A DNA stretch of 64,000 bases, taken from positions 248,001-312,000 of the forward strand of contig NZ_JOCA01000004.1 in assembly GCF_000718785.1 (NCBI RefSeq), given 5' to 3'. The notes beneath the pieces were generated by a model that was not told the origin of the DNA, searched no databases, and saw only the letters and a list, made by a program, of their open reading frames with translations. The first letter of the stretch is position 1; every line of letters starts with the position of its first letter. A program made the position numbers and the translations under genes. Origin of the DNA: Streptomyces sp. NRRL WC-3626. GTDB lineage: Bacteria > Actinomycetota > Actinomycetes > Streptomycetales > Streptomycetaceae. This document shows, one piece after another, positions 29,605-38,734 of this stretch.

Positions 29605-30983
29605 CTGCCACCCCGCGGACGTACTGGCTGGAGCACGCCTGGCTCGGCACCCTCCCCCAAGCTCTCGGCTCCGCTCGAGCAGGGGGGACCCCCATCGAGC
29701 CGGGCGTCGCCGTCGAGGTCCGGGACGGCCGCATCACCGCCGTCCGGGCCGGCACCCCCGCCCCGCCGCCCGGCGCCGAGATCCTGCGCGGACTGACCCT
29801 CCCCGGACTGGCCAACGCCCACAGCCACGCTTTCCACCGAGCCCTGCGCTCCACCGTCCAGGTCGGCTCCGGCACCTTCTGGACCTGGCGCGAGACCATG
29901 TACGCCACGGCCGGCCGCCTCACCCCGGACACCTACCACGCCCTCGCCCGCGCGACCTACGCCGAGATGGCGCTGGCCGGCGTCACCGCCGTCGGCGAGT
30001 TCCACTACGTCCACCACGCCCCCGGCGGCACGCCCTACGCCGACCCCAACGCCATGGGCGAGGCGCTCATCGAGGCCGCCGCCGAAGCCGGAATCCGCAT
30101 CACCCTCCTCGACACCGCCTATCTCTCCTCCGGCTTCGGACAGCCGCCCACCGCCCACCAGCTCCGCTTCTCCGACGGTGACGCGGACGCCTGGGCCACA
30201 CGCTGTTCAGTTCTCAAGGAACGGGATCACGCACGGATCGGGGCGGCGATCCACTCCGTCCGGGCCGTACCGGCGGAGCAGCTGGCCACCGTGGCCCGGT
30301 GGGCCGAGGAGCGGCGGGCCCCGCTCCATGTGCACCTGTCCGAGCAGACCGCCGAGAACGACGCCTGCCGCGAGGCCCACGGCTGCACCCCGGCGCAGCT
30401 CCTGGCCCTGCACGGCGTCCTCGGCCCGCGCACCACCGGCGTCCACAACACCCATCTCACCGCCGAGGACATCGCCCTGATCGGCGGCAGCGGCACCGGC
30501 ACCTGCATGTGCCCGACGACCGAACGCGACCTCGCCGACGGCATCGGACCCGCCGCCGCGCTGCAGAACGAGGGCTCGCCGCTCTCCCTCGGCTCCGACA
30601 GCCACGCCGTGATCGACCTGCTCGAAGAAGCCCGCGCGATGGAGCTGGACGAGCGGCTGCGCACCCGCACCCGGGGACGCTGGACGGCCGCCGCGCTGCT
30701 GCGGGCCGCCACCGTCGACGGACACGCCGCCCTCGGCTGGGACGACACCGGCACCATCGAGGCCGGTGCGCGCGCCGACCTCGTCACGATCGCCCTCGAC
30801 TCGGTCAGAACAGCGGGGCCACTGCCCGGACTCGGCGCCGAGACGGCCGTATTCGCCGCGACAGCGGCCGACGTACGGCACACGGTCGTCGCGGGCCGGC
30901 ACGTCGTACGCGACGGGGCGCACACGCTCGTACCCGATGTGCCCGGAGCCCTCGCGCGGGCCGTCGAAGCACTGCGCGCCTGA
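29601..30983 (+). CDS. hutF: Formimidoylglutamate deiminase
   Basis: Amidohydrolase-superfamily enzyme of 460 aa. It converts N-formimidoyl-L-glutamate to N-formyl-L-glutamate and ammonia. The metal-binding motif [11 protein letters not shown] follows the N-terminal beta-sandwich. Later features are VGEFHYVHH, the HVHLSEQ segment with a metal His, and [16 protein letters not shown] with the conserved Asp. The pattern separates it from HutI and guanine deaminases. The GTG overlaps the M20 stop in GTGA. Residues about 17-31 are encoded by a palindromic C-run/G-run repeat (29650-29694) that appears to be an in-frame insertion in the N-terminal beta domain. The operon continues to hutI 23 bases later. 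Confidence 0.93.
   Translation: MTATPRTYWLEHAWLGTLPQALGSARAGGTPIEPGVAVEVRDGRITAVRAGTPAPPPGAEILRGLTLPGLANAHSHAFHRALRSTVQVGSGTFWTWRETMYATAGRLTPDTYHALARATYAEMALAGVTAVGEFHYVHHAPGGTPYADPNAMGEALIEAAAEAGIRITLLDTAYLSSGFGQPPTAHQLRFSDGDADAWATRCSVLKERDHARIGAAIHSVRAVPAEQLATVARWAEERRAPLHVHLSEQTAENDACREAHGCTPAQLLALHGVLGPRTTGVHNTHLTAEDIALIGGSGTGTCMCPTTERDLADGIGPAAALQNEGSPLSLGSDSHAVIDLLEEARAMELDERLRTRTRGRWTAAALLRAATVDGHAALGWDDTGTIEAGARADLVTIALDSVRTAGPLPGLGAETAVFAATAADVRHTVVAGRHVVRDGAHTLVPDVPGALARAVEALRA
29650..29694. repeat. REP-like imperfect palindrome inside hutF
   Basis: A CTCCCCCAAGCTCTCGG half and a CTCGAGCAGGGGGGACC half form an imperfect palindrome of a type I recognise as dispersed in Streptomyces chromosomes. 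Here it is read in frame as [15 protein letters not shown]. Confidence 0.75.
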
Positions 30984-31006
30984 CGACCACCCATGAGGAC
31001 ACCATC

Positions 31007-32176
31007 ATGAGCAGCACCGTCATCAGCGACATCGTCACGCTGGTCACCAACGACCCCTCCCTCGACGGCTCTCCCCTCGGACTGGTCCGGAACGCGGCCG
31101 TCGTCATCGAGGGCGACCGCGTCGTGTGGACCGGTGAGTCAAGCAAAGCACCCGCCACTGACAACCGGGTCGACGCGGGCGGCCGGACCGTCCTGCCGGG
31201 CTTCGTCGACTCCCACTCCCACCTGGTCTTCGCCGGTGACCGCACCGAGGAGTTCAACGCCCGTATGTCGGGCCGCGCCTACAGCGCCGGCGGCATCCGC
31301 ACGACCGTCGCCGCCACCCGCGCCGCCACCGACGCGGAACTGGAGGCGAACCTCGTCCGTTTCCTCGACGAGGCGCTCCGCCAGGGCACCACGACGTTCG
31401 AGACCAAGTCGGGCTACGGCCTGACGGTCGAGGACGAGGCCCGCGCCCTGCGCCTGGCCGCCCGCCACACCGACGAGGTCACCTACCTCGGCGCGCACAT
31501 CGTGGCGCCCGAGTACGCCGAGGACCCGGCCGCCTATGTGGCCCTGGTCACAGGCGAGATGCTGGACGCCTGCGCGCCGCACGCCCGCTGGATCGACGTC
31601 TTCTGCGAGAAGGGCGCCTTCGACGGCGACCAGGCCCGCGCCGTCCTCACCGCGGGCAGGGCCAAGGGCCTGCACCCCCGTATCCACGCCAACCAGCTGT
31701 CGTACGGCCCCGGGGTCCAGCTGGCCGTCGAGCTCGACGCGGCCAGCGCCGACCACTGCACGCACCTCACCGACGCCGACGTGGACGCCCTCGCGGCCGG
31801 GAGCACCGTCGCCACCCTGCTCCCCGGCGCCGAGTTCTCCACCCGCGCCGCCTGGCCGGACGCCCGCAGACTGCTGGACGCGGGGGTCACGGTCGCGCTC
31901 TCCACCGACTGCAACCCGGGCTCCTCGTTCACGTCCTCCGTCCCCTTCTGCGTCGCCCTCGCGGTACGGGACATGGGGATGACACCGGACGAGGCCGTCT
32001 GGTCGGCCACGGCGGGCGGCGCCGCGGCCCTGCGCCGCACCGACATCGGCCGGCTGGCCCCGGGCGCGTACGCCGACCTCACGCTTCTCGACGCCCCGAG
32101 CCATGTTCACCTCGCCTACCGGCCCGGAGTGCCGCTGGTCGCTGGGGTGTGGCGGCGGGGCGTACGCGCGGTGTGA
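31007..32176 (+). CDS. hutI: Imidazolonepropionase
   Basis: Amidohydrolase of 389 aa that opens the imidazolone ring to give N-formimidoyl-L-glutamate, step three of histidine degradation. Metal ligands are in [21 protein letters not shown] is the family signature, IHANQLSYG carries a further ligand His, and [11 protein letters not shown] has the conserved Asp. The ATG at 31007 follows GAGG at 30996-30999 with proper spacing. It is the last gene of the operon and a strong terminator follows. Histidine ammonia-lyase (HutH) is not in this window. Confidence 0.96.
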   Translation: MSSTVISDIVTLVTNDPSLDGSPLGLVRNAAVVIEGDRVVWTGESSKAPATDNRVDAGGRTVLPGFVDSHSHLVFAGDRTEEFNARMSGRAYSAGGIRTTVAATRAATDAELEANLVRFLDEALRQGTTTFETKSGYGLTVEDEARALRLAARHTDEVTYLGAHIVAPEYAEDPAAYVALVTGEMLDACAPHARWIDVFCEKGAFDGDQARAVLTAGRAKGLHPRIHANQLSYGPGVQLAVELDAASADHCTHLTDADVDALAAGSTVATLLPGAEFSTRAAWPDARRLLDAGVTVALSTDCNPGSSFTSSVPFCVALAVRDMGMTPDEAVWSATAGGAAALRRTDIGRLAPGAYADLTLLDAPSHVHLAYRPGVPLVAGVWRRGVRAV

Positions 32177-32204
32177 GCCGCGCGGGCGGCCGCGGACAGC
32201 CCGA

Positions 32205-32234
32205 AGGGGGCGGTCCGTCCGCGGACCGCCCCCT
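32205..32234 (+). terminator. Terminator after hutI
   Basis: Perfect 13-bp stem (32205-32217 with 32222-32234) with a 4-nt loop, 29 bases after the hutI stop and before the convergent sigma-factor gene. Confidence 0.88.
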
Positions 32235-32296
32235 GGAGGACGGGCGTCACCCGGTGAGGAGGGGAACAACGAGAAGGAGGGCAACAGCGATGAGGA

Positions 32297-33211
32297 TCAC
32301 TCCTCGAGCGTGAGCCCCCTGCGCAGTTTCACCAGGGTGCGTGAGAGCAGGCGGGAGACGTGCATCTGGGAGATGCCCAGTTCCTCGCCGATCTCCGACT
32401 GGGTCATGCCCGCGACGAACCGCAGGGAGAGGATCTTGCGGTCGCGCGGCGGCAGTTCGGCGATCAGCGGCTTCAACGACTCGACGTACTCGATGCCTTC
32501 GAGCCCGTGGTCCTCGTAGCCGATCCGGTCCGCCAGCGCGCCCTCGGCGTCGTCCTCCTCCGGCTGGGCGTCCAGCGAAGAGGCGGTGTAGGCGTTGGAC
32601 GCCGCCATGCCCTCGACGACCTCGTCGTTGCTGATGCCCAGGCGCTCAGCCAGTTCGGCCACCGTCGGCGCGCGGTCGAGCTGCTGAGCCAGCTCGTCAC
32701 CGGCCTTGGCCAGGTCGAGCCGCAGTTCCTGAAGCCGGCGCGGTACGCGCACGGACCAGGAGGTGTCGCGGAAGAAGCGCTTGATCTCGCCGATGATGGT
32801 GGGCATCGCGAAGGTGGGGAACTCTACACCGCGCGCGAGCTCGAAGCGGTCGATCGCCTTGATCAGGCCGACGGTGCCGACCTGGATGATGTCCTCCATC
32901 GGCTCGCTGCGCGAGCGGAACCGGGAGGCGGCGAACTTGACCAGGGCGAGGTTCAGTTCGACGAGCGTGTTGCGTACGTACGAGTACTCGTGGGTGCCTT
33001 CCTCGAGCGACTCGAGGCGCTCGAAGAGGGTCTTGGACAGAGCCCGCGCGTCGACCGGGCCCACCTCGTCGTACGGGGGGATCTCCGGGAGTCCGGCGAG
33101 TAGGTCGTCCGGGACGACACTCGTGTCGCCCTGCTCGATGGGATCCAGATGTTCCGGAGGGAGTGTCGACGTCGCTTTCGGGGTAGGCGATGCGTCGAGC
33201 CGGGGTGACAT
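32297..33211 (-). CDS. RNA polymerase sigma factor, SigB/SigF/SigG family
   Basis: Alternative sigma factor of 304 aa. After a variable N terminus come region 2 (EDIIQVGTVGLIKAIDRFE, EFPTFAMPTIIGEIKRFFRD), region 3 (about 175-220) and region 4 with the helix-turn-helix MTQSEIGEELGISQMHVSRLL. This is the stress/development subgroup controlled by anti-sigma kinases and STAS antagonists. The ATG at 33211 has GGAGG five bases upstream; the earlier ATG at 33235 does not. Divergently transcribed from it are a STAS antagonist and an RsbW-like ATPase, which are plausible regulators. It may be the SigI-type factor of Streptomyces, but I leave the name open. Confidence 0.92.
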   Translation of the reverse strand: MSPRLDASPTPKATSTLPPEHLDPIEQGDTSVVPDDLLAGLPEIPPYDEVGPVDARALSKTLFERLESLEEGTHEYSYVRNTLVELNLALVKFAASRFRSRSEPMEDIIQVGTVGLIKAIDRFELARGVEFPTFAMPTIIGEIKRFFRDTSWSVRVPRRLQELRLDLAKAGDELAQQLDRAPTVAELAERLGISNDEVVEGMAASNAYTASSLDAQPEEDDAEGALADRIGYEDHGLEGIEYVESLKPLIAELPPRDRKILSLRFVAGMTQSEIGEELGISQMHVSRLLSRTLVKLRRGLTLEE

Positions 33212-33463
33212 GATGTCCTCCATCGTTCTCGGCATATGGCTGCCGAAGCCGATACGTGCACTGCGGTGTGCGGCGCCTCCAAAGCCGGCCGTGGTCGGTT
33301 ACGTGTTCTTACTAGCCCTACCCGCTTTCCTGAGCCGATCGCAAGTGCATTGTGTGTGCATATGTCCGTTTGTGTGTGATTGTTCGGCTGTCGGAGTGTG
33401 GCAGGAAGGCGTAATGTTCGAGGACGTCAGCAGGCAGCCATCAGGTCGGGAGAGAGAGACGGC
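33212..33463. promoter_or_regulatory. Divergent promoter region, sigma factor / STAS antagonist
   Basis: 252 bases, locally AT-richer than its surroundings, with a GT-rich stretch (TGTGTGTGCATATG) near 33352-33366. On the minus strand GGGTAG occurs about 110 bases before the sigma-factor start and resembles the -10 of SigB-type promoters, but the matching -35 is poor. Confidence 0.35.
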
Positions 33464-33841
33464 ATGGACCGCGGGACGGTCGGCAGCGCACAGTCGGGCC
33501 GGCTTCTGGTCGAGGTGCGAGAAGAGGGCCCCAGTGCCGTCGTGACTCCGGCGGGTGAGTTGGATCACCACACCGCCGATCTGTTGCGCGAGCCACTGGA
33601 GGACTGCCTCGCCAAGGGATTCAAGCGGCTTGTCATCGACTGCTCCCGGCTGGAGTTCTGTGACTCCACGGGGTTGAACGTGCTGCTCGGTGCCCGGCTG
33701 AAGGCCGAGGCGGCCGGAGGCGGGGTCCATCTCGTGGAGATGCAGCCCGTCGTCGCGCGCGTCTTCGAGATCACGGGAGCGGACGCGGTGTTCACCGTCC
33801 ATGACACGCTCGAGGCGGCGCTGGCCGACGATTCCGCGTGA
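33464..33841 (+). CDS. STAS domain anti-sigma factor antagonist
   Basis: Protein of 125 aa consisting of one STAS domain of the SpoIIAA/RsbV/BldG type. The conserved phosphorylation site is Ser68 in LEFCDSTGLNVLL; dephosphorylated antagonist sequesters the anti-sigma kinase. The ATG at 33464 follows a purine-rich GGGAGAGAGAGAC site. An RsbW-like ATPase lies downstream on the same strand, and a sigma factor of the matching type is divergent, so the three may form one partner-switching module. Confidence 0.92.
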   Translation: MDRGTVGSAQSGRLLVEVREEGPSAVVTPAGELDHHTADLLREPLEDCLAKGFKRLVIDCSRLEFCDSTGLNVLLGARLKAEAAGGGVHLVEMQPVVARVFEITGADAVFTVHDTLEAALADDSA

Positions 33842-33867
33842 CCCGCGCGGGCAGGCCCGTCCTTTCG

Positions 33868-33890
33868 TACGGATACGGATACGGATACGG
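33868..33890. repeat. Hexanucleotide tandem repeat (TACGGA)x3.8
   Basis: A short microsatellite 27 bases after the STAS stop, between the two regulatory genes. It could vary by slippage; no function evident. Confidence 0.85.
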
Positions 33891-34019
33891 GGGTGTCCCC
33901 ACGGTCCGTCCGGGCAGGAGACATCCTGAACGTGCCGGACGGGCCGTGCGCGCGTGACGACGGAACGGGTACGGAGACTTTTGAATCGTGAACTGGTGAC
34001 ACGGTGAGGTGAAGCGCTG

Positions 34020-34529
34020 ATGAGCACCACCCGGCCCTATTCGCCGGGCGACCGCGGTCCGGAACCCGGCGGCGCTTCCGAGACGTCCGGAGGAGACGCG
34101 CCGGCGGAGGCCCAGAGTGGCGGACAGGTACGCCGGCTGAGCTTCGACGGCCAGAGCGGGGTCGTACCGCTCGCCCGGGACTTCACCCGCCAGGCGCTGT
34201 ACGCGTGGGGGTGGCTGCCGGCCGCCACCGCGGACCAGCGGGCCGCCGCGGAGGATGTACTGCTGGTCGTCTCCGAGTTGGTCACCAACGCGTGCCTGCA
34301 CGCGGAGGGGCCGGATCATCTGGCCATCACCTGTGACAGGAAGGTGATCCGGCTCGAGGTCACCGACCGGGGGTCGGGGCAGCCGGCCCCGCGCACGCCG
34401 CACCGGGCCGGACGGCCGGGGGGACACGGCATGTTCATCGTGCAGCGGCTGTGCCTGGACTGGGGCGTCGTCCGTTCGCCGGACGTGGCGGGCAAGACGG
34501 TCTGGGCGGAACTGGGCGCACCGGCCTGA
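34020..34529 (+). CDS. HATPase_c anti-sigma-factor-like kinase (RsbW/SpoIIAB type)
   Basis: ATP-binding protein of 169 aa. Residues 1-38 are a disordered Gly/Ser/Pro/Glu-rich extension. The GHKL fold follows with the N-box VVSELVTNACLHA (Glu86, Asn90), G1 box EVTDRGSGQP and G2 box GGHGMFIVQRL. Streptomyces have many such small kinases, and not all are anti-sigma factors. Its position after a STAS gene and near a SigB-type sigma factor supports that role. The ATG at 34020 has a GAGGTGA site. Confidence 0.88.
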   Translation: MSTTRPYSPGDRGPEPGGASETSGGDAPAEAQSGGQVRRLSFDGQSGVVPLARDFTRQALYAWGWLPAATADQRAAAEDVLLVVSELVTNACLHAEGPDHLAITCDRKVIRLEVTDRGSGQPAPRTPHRAGRPGGHGMFIVQRLCLDWGVVRSPDVAGKTVWAELGAPA

Positions 34530-34536
34530 GAGTTTC

Positions 34537-34656
34537 CCTTCGCCCCTCGAACGCCGGAGGGGCTGAATCCAGCCCCTCCGGCGTTTGAGGAGCGGGGTCT
34601 GGGGCGGAGCCCCGGTTTCGGGACGGGAAGGGGCGGCGGGGGCGAAAAGAACACAA
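34537..34656 (+). repeat. Family 2 repeat, full copy
   Basis: Begins with a 15-bp inverted repeat (34550-34564 with 34571-34585). The line TTTGAGGAGCGGGGTCTGGG follows, then CGGAGCCCCGG, ACGGGAAGGGGCGGCGGGGG and CGAAAAG. Related copies are at 42245 and 50221. The hairpin also acts as a likely terminator for the ATPase gene. Confidence 0.8.
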
Positions 34657-34659
34657 CAA

Positions 34660-34700
34660 CCGAAGGGCCCCGCATCCCATCCGGACGCGGGGCCCTTCGG
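34660..34700. terminator. Bidirectional terminator before the peptide transporter 3' end
   Basis: Perfect 14-bp stem (34660-34673 with 34687-34700). It lies between convergent genes directly after the family 2 repeat. Confidence 0.85.
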
Positions 34701-34715
34701 CTAGAGCGCAAACGC

Positions 34716-36212
34716 TCAGCGCACGTCGCCCATCAGCGCCTTCACCTTGTTGCGGTACATCCACACCGCGACACCCGCGAGCACCGCGAGGCTCGCCTCC
34801 ATCACGACGATCCCCGTCTTGTCCAGATCGACGCCCGCGATGGACAGCAGCCCCGTGGTCGCGTCACCGGCGGTGACCGCGAGGAACCACACACCCATCA
34901 TCTGCGAGGCGTACTTCGCCGGCGCCATCTTCGTCGTCACCGACAGACCGACCGGCGACAGCAGCAGCTCACCCACGGTCTGCGTGAAGTAGATCGCCAC
35001 CAGCCACAGCGCCGCCGCCTTGTGACCGCCCTCGGCGATCGACAGCGGGGCCAGGAAGAGGAAGAAGGAGACACCGACCAGCACCAGGCCCGACGCGAAC
35101 TTCACGATCGTGCTCGGCTCCTTGCCGCGCCGGTTCAGCGCCAGCCAGACCCACGCGAAGACCGGAGCCAGCGCCATGATCAGGACCGGGTTGACCGACT
35201 GGTACCAGGAGACCGGGAAGTTCCAGCCCAGAACGCTGTTCTCGGCCGACGAGTCGGCGAAGAGCGACAGGGTCGAGCCGCCCTGGTCGTAGATCATCCA
35301 GAAGATCGCGGCGGCGACGAAGAACCAGATGTACGCGGACATCTTCGACTGCTCGGCGCGGTCCAGGTCCTTGTCGCGCTTGATCCGGGCGATCACCATC
35401 ACGGGGACGATCACACCGAGCAGCGTCAGCGGGACCAGGACCCAGTTCAGGGTGTAGTTGCCGGTGAGGCCGATGACGGCGTACGCGACGACGGCGATGC
35501 CCGCCCAGAACGCGGACTTGCGCAGCGTGGAGGACTTCTCCGCGGCCGACAGCGGCTTCGGGACGACGCTGGAGCGCGCGTCCAGGTGACGGCTGCCCAG
35601 CAGGAACTGCGCCACACCGAGACCCATGCCCAGCGCGGCGAGCGCGAAGCCCAGGTGCCAGTTCACGCTCTCGCCGATGGTGCCGATGATCAGCGGCGCG
35701 GCGAAGGCACCCAGGTTGATGCCCATGTAGAAGACGGTGAAGCCGCCGTCCCGGCGCGGGTCGTCCGGGCCCTGGTAGAGCTGGCCGACCATCGTGGAGA
35801 TGTTGGCCTTCAGCAGACCGGAGCCGATGGCCACCAGACCGAGGCCCGCGTAGAAGGTCCCGGAGGACGGCAGGGCCAGCGTCAGGTGGCCCAGCATGAT
35901 GATGCCGCCCGCGATGGCCACGGTCTTGCGGGGACCCCAGACACGGTCGCCGAACCAGCCGCCCGGCATCGTCAGCAGGTACACCAGCGAGAGGTACACC
36001 GAGTAGATCGCGGTCGCGGTGCCCGCGCTCAGCCCCAGGCCGCCCGGAGCGACGAGGTACAGCGGGAGGAGGGCCCTCATGCCGTAGTAGGAGAAACGCT
36101 CCCACATCTCGGTCATGAAGAGAGTGGCCAGTCCGCGGGGGTGGCCGAAGAAGGTCTTCTCGGATCCGGGGGTGCCCGGAGTGACCGAGTCCTTCGTCAG
36201 GCTGGACGCCAT
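34716..36212 (-). CDS. POT family proton-coupled di/tripeptide transporter
   Basis: Integral membrane protein of 498 aa with 12 to 14 predicted helices. It carries the PTR2 signatures: FFGHPRGLATLFMTEMWERF with the ExxERFxYY motif (EMWERFSYYG), GGWFGDRVWGPR, and a second signature around FTVFYMGINLGAFAAPL. It imports di- and tripeptides with protons. The ATG at 36212 has an AAGGAA site and matches the family N terminus; the open frame extends 366 bases further without support. It stands alone between terminator and intergenic region. Confidence 0.95.
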   Translation of the reverse strand: MASSLTKDSVTPGTPGSEKTFFGHPRGLATLFMTEMWERFSYYGMRALLPLYLVAPGGLGLSAGTATAIYSVYLSLVYLLTMPGGWFGDRVWGPRKTVAIAGGIIMLGHLTLALPSSGTFYAGLGLVAIGSGLLKANISTMVGQLYQGPDDPRRDGGFTVFYMGINLGAFAAPLIIGTIGESVNWHLGFALAALGMGLGVAQFLLGSRHLDARSSVVPKPLSAAEKSSTLRKSAFWAGIAVVAYAVIGLTGNYTLNWVLVPLTLLGVIVPVMVIARIKRDKDLDRAEQSKMSAYIWFFVAAAIFWMIYDQGGSTLSLFADSSAENSVLGWNFPVSWYQSVNPVLIMALAPVFAWVWLALNRRGKEPSTIVKFASGLVLVGVSFFLFLAPLSIAEGGHKAAALWLVAIYFTQTVGELLLSPVGLSVTTKMAPAKYASQMMGVWFLAVTAGDATTGLLSIAGVDLDKTGIVVMEASLAVLAGVAVWMYRNKVKALMGDVR

Positions 36213-36737
36213 GGTCGTTCCTTGCTGGTCGGGACGCGTCGCGCGAGCGTGTACGCGCCCGGTGGGGGGAGGCCGGCACCGGCAGGGCCGTACCGTCCAC
36301 CCCACGCCCGAGGGGGGCCGCTCCGGGTCGGGGAGCGGCGGACGGCGACCACCGGGATCCACGCCTCTACGCGCGTCAGTGCGCGAGGAGGCCCGGCCAC
36401 AGGTCATTCCTTCCGGGGCCGGCGAAGAAGCCGGCCCGCACACAAAGGAGACCCTCGGCGTCGACTGCGCCAAAGGTCCCCGTGGTGCAACAGGCGTTGA
36501 TTCACCATACGGCAGGACAGTGCCGGATATGGAAGGACTTGAGACGCGGATCACAGGCTTTGGTGGAACCGTGATCACTCATTCGAAGGTCTGTCCCAGG
36601 ATCGCACCCCACAGCCGCAGGTACGCACCAAGGGCACCGCGGGCCGCCGCAGGGTGAGAAACGGGTATGCCGGAGGTAAGAGTCAACGCCCGCGATCACA
36701 CCCCGGGCCCCTCGACGGCGGGTCTACCATCACTGAC
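36213..36737. other. Intergenic region, peptide transporter / two-component system
   Basis: 525 bases between divergent genes. I find no gene with convincing codon bias, no repeat of the families seen elsewhere and no clear operator. It should contain both divergent promoters. Confidence 0.5.
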
Positions 36738-37415
36738 ATGACCCGTGTACTGCTCGCCGAGGACGACGCGTCCATCTCGGAGCCGCTGGCCCGCGCCCTG
36801 CGCCGGGAGGGCTACGAAGTCGAGGTCCGTGAGGACGGACCCGCCGCGCTCGACGCCGGAATGCAGGGCGGCGTCGACCTGGTGGTGCTGGATCTCGGGC
36901 TGCCCGGCATGGACGGCCTGGAGGTCGCCCGCCGGCTCCGCGCCGAGGGGCACACGGTTCCCCTGCTGATCCTGACCGCCCGCGCCGACGAGGTGGACAC
37001 GGTCGTCGGCCTCGACGCGGGCGCCGACGACTACGTCACCAAGCCGTTCCGGCTCGCCGAACTGCTGGCCCGGGTCCGGGCCCTGCTGCGGCGCGGCGCC
37101 GCCGAGCCCCAGCAGCCGCCCGCCACCCACGGCGTGCGCATCGACGTCGAGTCGCACCGGGCCTGGATGGGCGAGGAGGAGCTCCAGCTCACCGCCAAGG
37201 AGTTCGACCTGCTGCGGGTCCTGGTGCGGGACGCGGGCCGGGTCGTCACCCGCGACCAGCTGATGCGCGAGGTCTGGGACACCACCTGGTGGTCCTCCAC
37301 CAAGACCCTCGACATGCACATCTCGTGGCTGCGCAAGAAGCTGGGCGACGACGCGGCCAACCCCCGCTACATCGCCACGGTGCGCGGCGTGGGATTCCGC
37401 TTCGAGAAGAGCTAG
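36738..37415 (+). CDS. Two-component response regulator, OmpR/PhoB family
   Basis: Protein of 225 aa. The receiver domain (1-115) has the acidic pair Asp9/Asp10, phospho-acceptor Asp52 in VVLDLGLPG, a Thr in LTARAD and Lys102 in YVTKPF. The winged-helix DNA-binding domain occupies about 130-225, with ELQLTAKEFDLLRVL and the RYIATVRGVGFRF ending. The next gene, 41 bases downstream, is its histidine kinase. The signal is unknown. Confidence 0.95.
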   Translation: MTRVLLAEDDASISEPLARALRREGYEVEVREDGPAALDAGMQGGVDLVVLDLGLPGMDGLEVARRLRAEGHTVPLLILTARADEVDTVVGLDAGADDYVTKPFRLAELLARVRALLRRGAAEPQQPPATHGVRIDVESHRAWMGEEELQLTAKEFDLLRVLVRDAGRVVTRDQLMREVWDTTWWSSTKTLDMHISWLRKKLGDDAANPRYIATVRGVGFRFEKS

Positions 37416-37456
37416 CCGAATCCCCACGGGGTTCCCGTCCGGACGATGAAGAGGAC

Positions 37457-38731
37457 ATGCGCCGCCGTCTGATCCAGTCCACGCTCGCCGTGGTGCTTGT
37501 CGTGATCGCCGTCTTCGGCGTCTCCCTGGTGCTCGTCGAGACCCGCACCATCAGCGACAGCGCCCGCGAGCGGGTGGAGTCCGAGGCGGTGCGGCTGGCC
37601 AGCATCGTCGACAGTCGGCTGCTGGTCGAGGACAAGGTCACCGCCGAGATCATCAGCGACCAGGTCACCGGTGACCGGTACGCCGTCATCCGGATCCCCG
37701 GCAAGCCGCCCATCGAGGTCGGCACCAAGCCGGACGGCGACGTCATCAGCGCGACGGCCCCCGGCGAGGAGGGCGAGACGGTCACCGTCCAGGAGCCGCG
37801 CTCCTCGGTGACCCGGGAGGTCGGCCGTACGCTGCTGATCATCGGCCTGGTGGCGCTGCTCGCGGTGATCGCGGCGGTGCTGCTGGCGATCCGCCAGGCC
37901 AGCAGACTGGCCTCCCCGCTGACCGATCTCGCGGAGACCGCCGAGCGGCTGGGCTCCGGCGACCCCCGCCCCCGCCACCGCCGCTACGGCGTGCCCGAAC
38001 TGGACCGGGTCGCGGACGTACTGGACCGCTCCGCCGAGCGCATCGCCCGCATGCTGACCGCCGAACGGCGCCTCGCCGCCGACGCCTCCCACCAACTGCG
38101 CACCCCTCTCACCGCGCTGTCGATGCGCCTCGAGGAGATCACCCTCACCGACGACCCGGACACGGTGAAGGAGGAGGCGACGATCGCGCTGACGCAGGTC
38201 GAGCGGCTGACGGACGTGGTGGAGCGGCTGCTGACCAATTCCCGTGACCCGCGCACCGGCTCCGCGGTCACCTTCGACCTCGACGAGGTGATCCAGCAGC
38301 AGCTCGCCGAATGGCGCCCCGCCTACCGCAGCGCGGGCCGCGCCATCGTCACCTCGGGCAAGCGACAGCTGCGGGCGGTGGGCACGCCGGGCGCGGTCGC
38401 CCAGGTGCTGGCGGCGCTGATCGAGAACTCGCTGATGCACGGCGGCGGCACGGTCGCCCTGCGCACCCGCGTCACCGGCAACCAGGTCGTCGTCGAGGTC
38501 ACCGACGAGGGCCCGGGCGTCTCCGCCGAACTGGGCGCGAGGATCTTCGAACGGGCGATCAGCGGCCACAACTCCACCGGCATCGGCCTCGCCGTCGCCC
38601 GGGACCTGGCGGAGGCGGACGGCGGCCGCCTGGAGATGCTGCAGGCCACTCCCGCCGTCTTCGGCCTGTTCCTGTCCCGCACCCCGCCGCAGAAGTCCCC
38701 GGACGACGAGTACCGCCGCACGGTGCGCTGA
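37457..38731 (+). CDS. Sensor histidine kinase
   Basis: Membrane kinase of 424 aa. Transmembrane helices at about 7-28 and 124-145 flank a small extracytoplasmic sensor of roughly 95 residues. A HAMP segment (about 146-198) is followed by the HisKA motif ADASHQLRTPL with phospho-acceptor His212 and the ATPase domain with NSLMHGGG (N-box), EVTDEGPGV (G1) and STGIGLAVARDLAEADGG (G2). The ATG at 37457 has GAGG just upstream. The pair has no adjacent structural gene that reveals its target. Confidence 0.94.
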   Translation: MRRRLIQSTLAVVLVVIAVFGVSLVLVETRTISDSARERVESEAVRLASIVDSRLLVEDKVTAEIISDQVTGDRYAVIRIPGKPPIEVGTKPDGDVISATAPGEEGETVTVQEPRSSVTREVGRTLLIIGLVALLAVIAAVLLAIRQASRLASPLTDLAETAERLGSGDPRPRHRRYGVPELDRVADVLDRSAERIARMLTAERRLAADASHQLRTPLTALSMRLEEITLTDDPDTVKEEATIALTQVERLTDVVERLLTNSRDPRTGSAVTFDLDEVIQQQLAEWRPAYRSAGRAIVTSGKRQLRAVGTPGAVAQVLAALIENSLMHGGGTVALRTRVTGNQVVVEVTDEGPGVSAELGARIFERAISGHNSTGIGLAVARDLAEADGGRLEMLQATPAVFGLFLSRTPPQKSPDDEYRRTVR

Positions 38732-38734
38732 CGC

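Noticed and set aside
34747..36500. Plus-strand frames opposite the peptide transporter
   Set aside because: The minus strand carries POT-family signatures; the plus frames are composition shadows.
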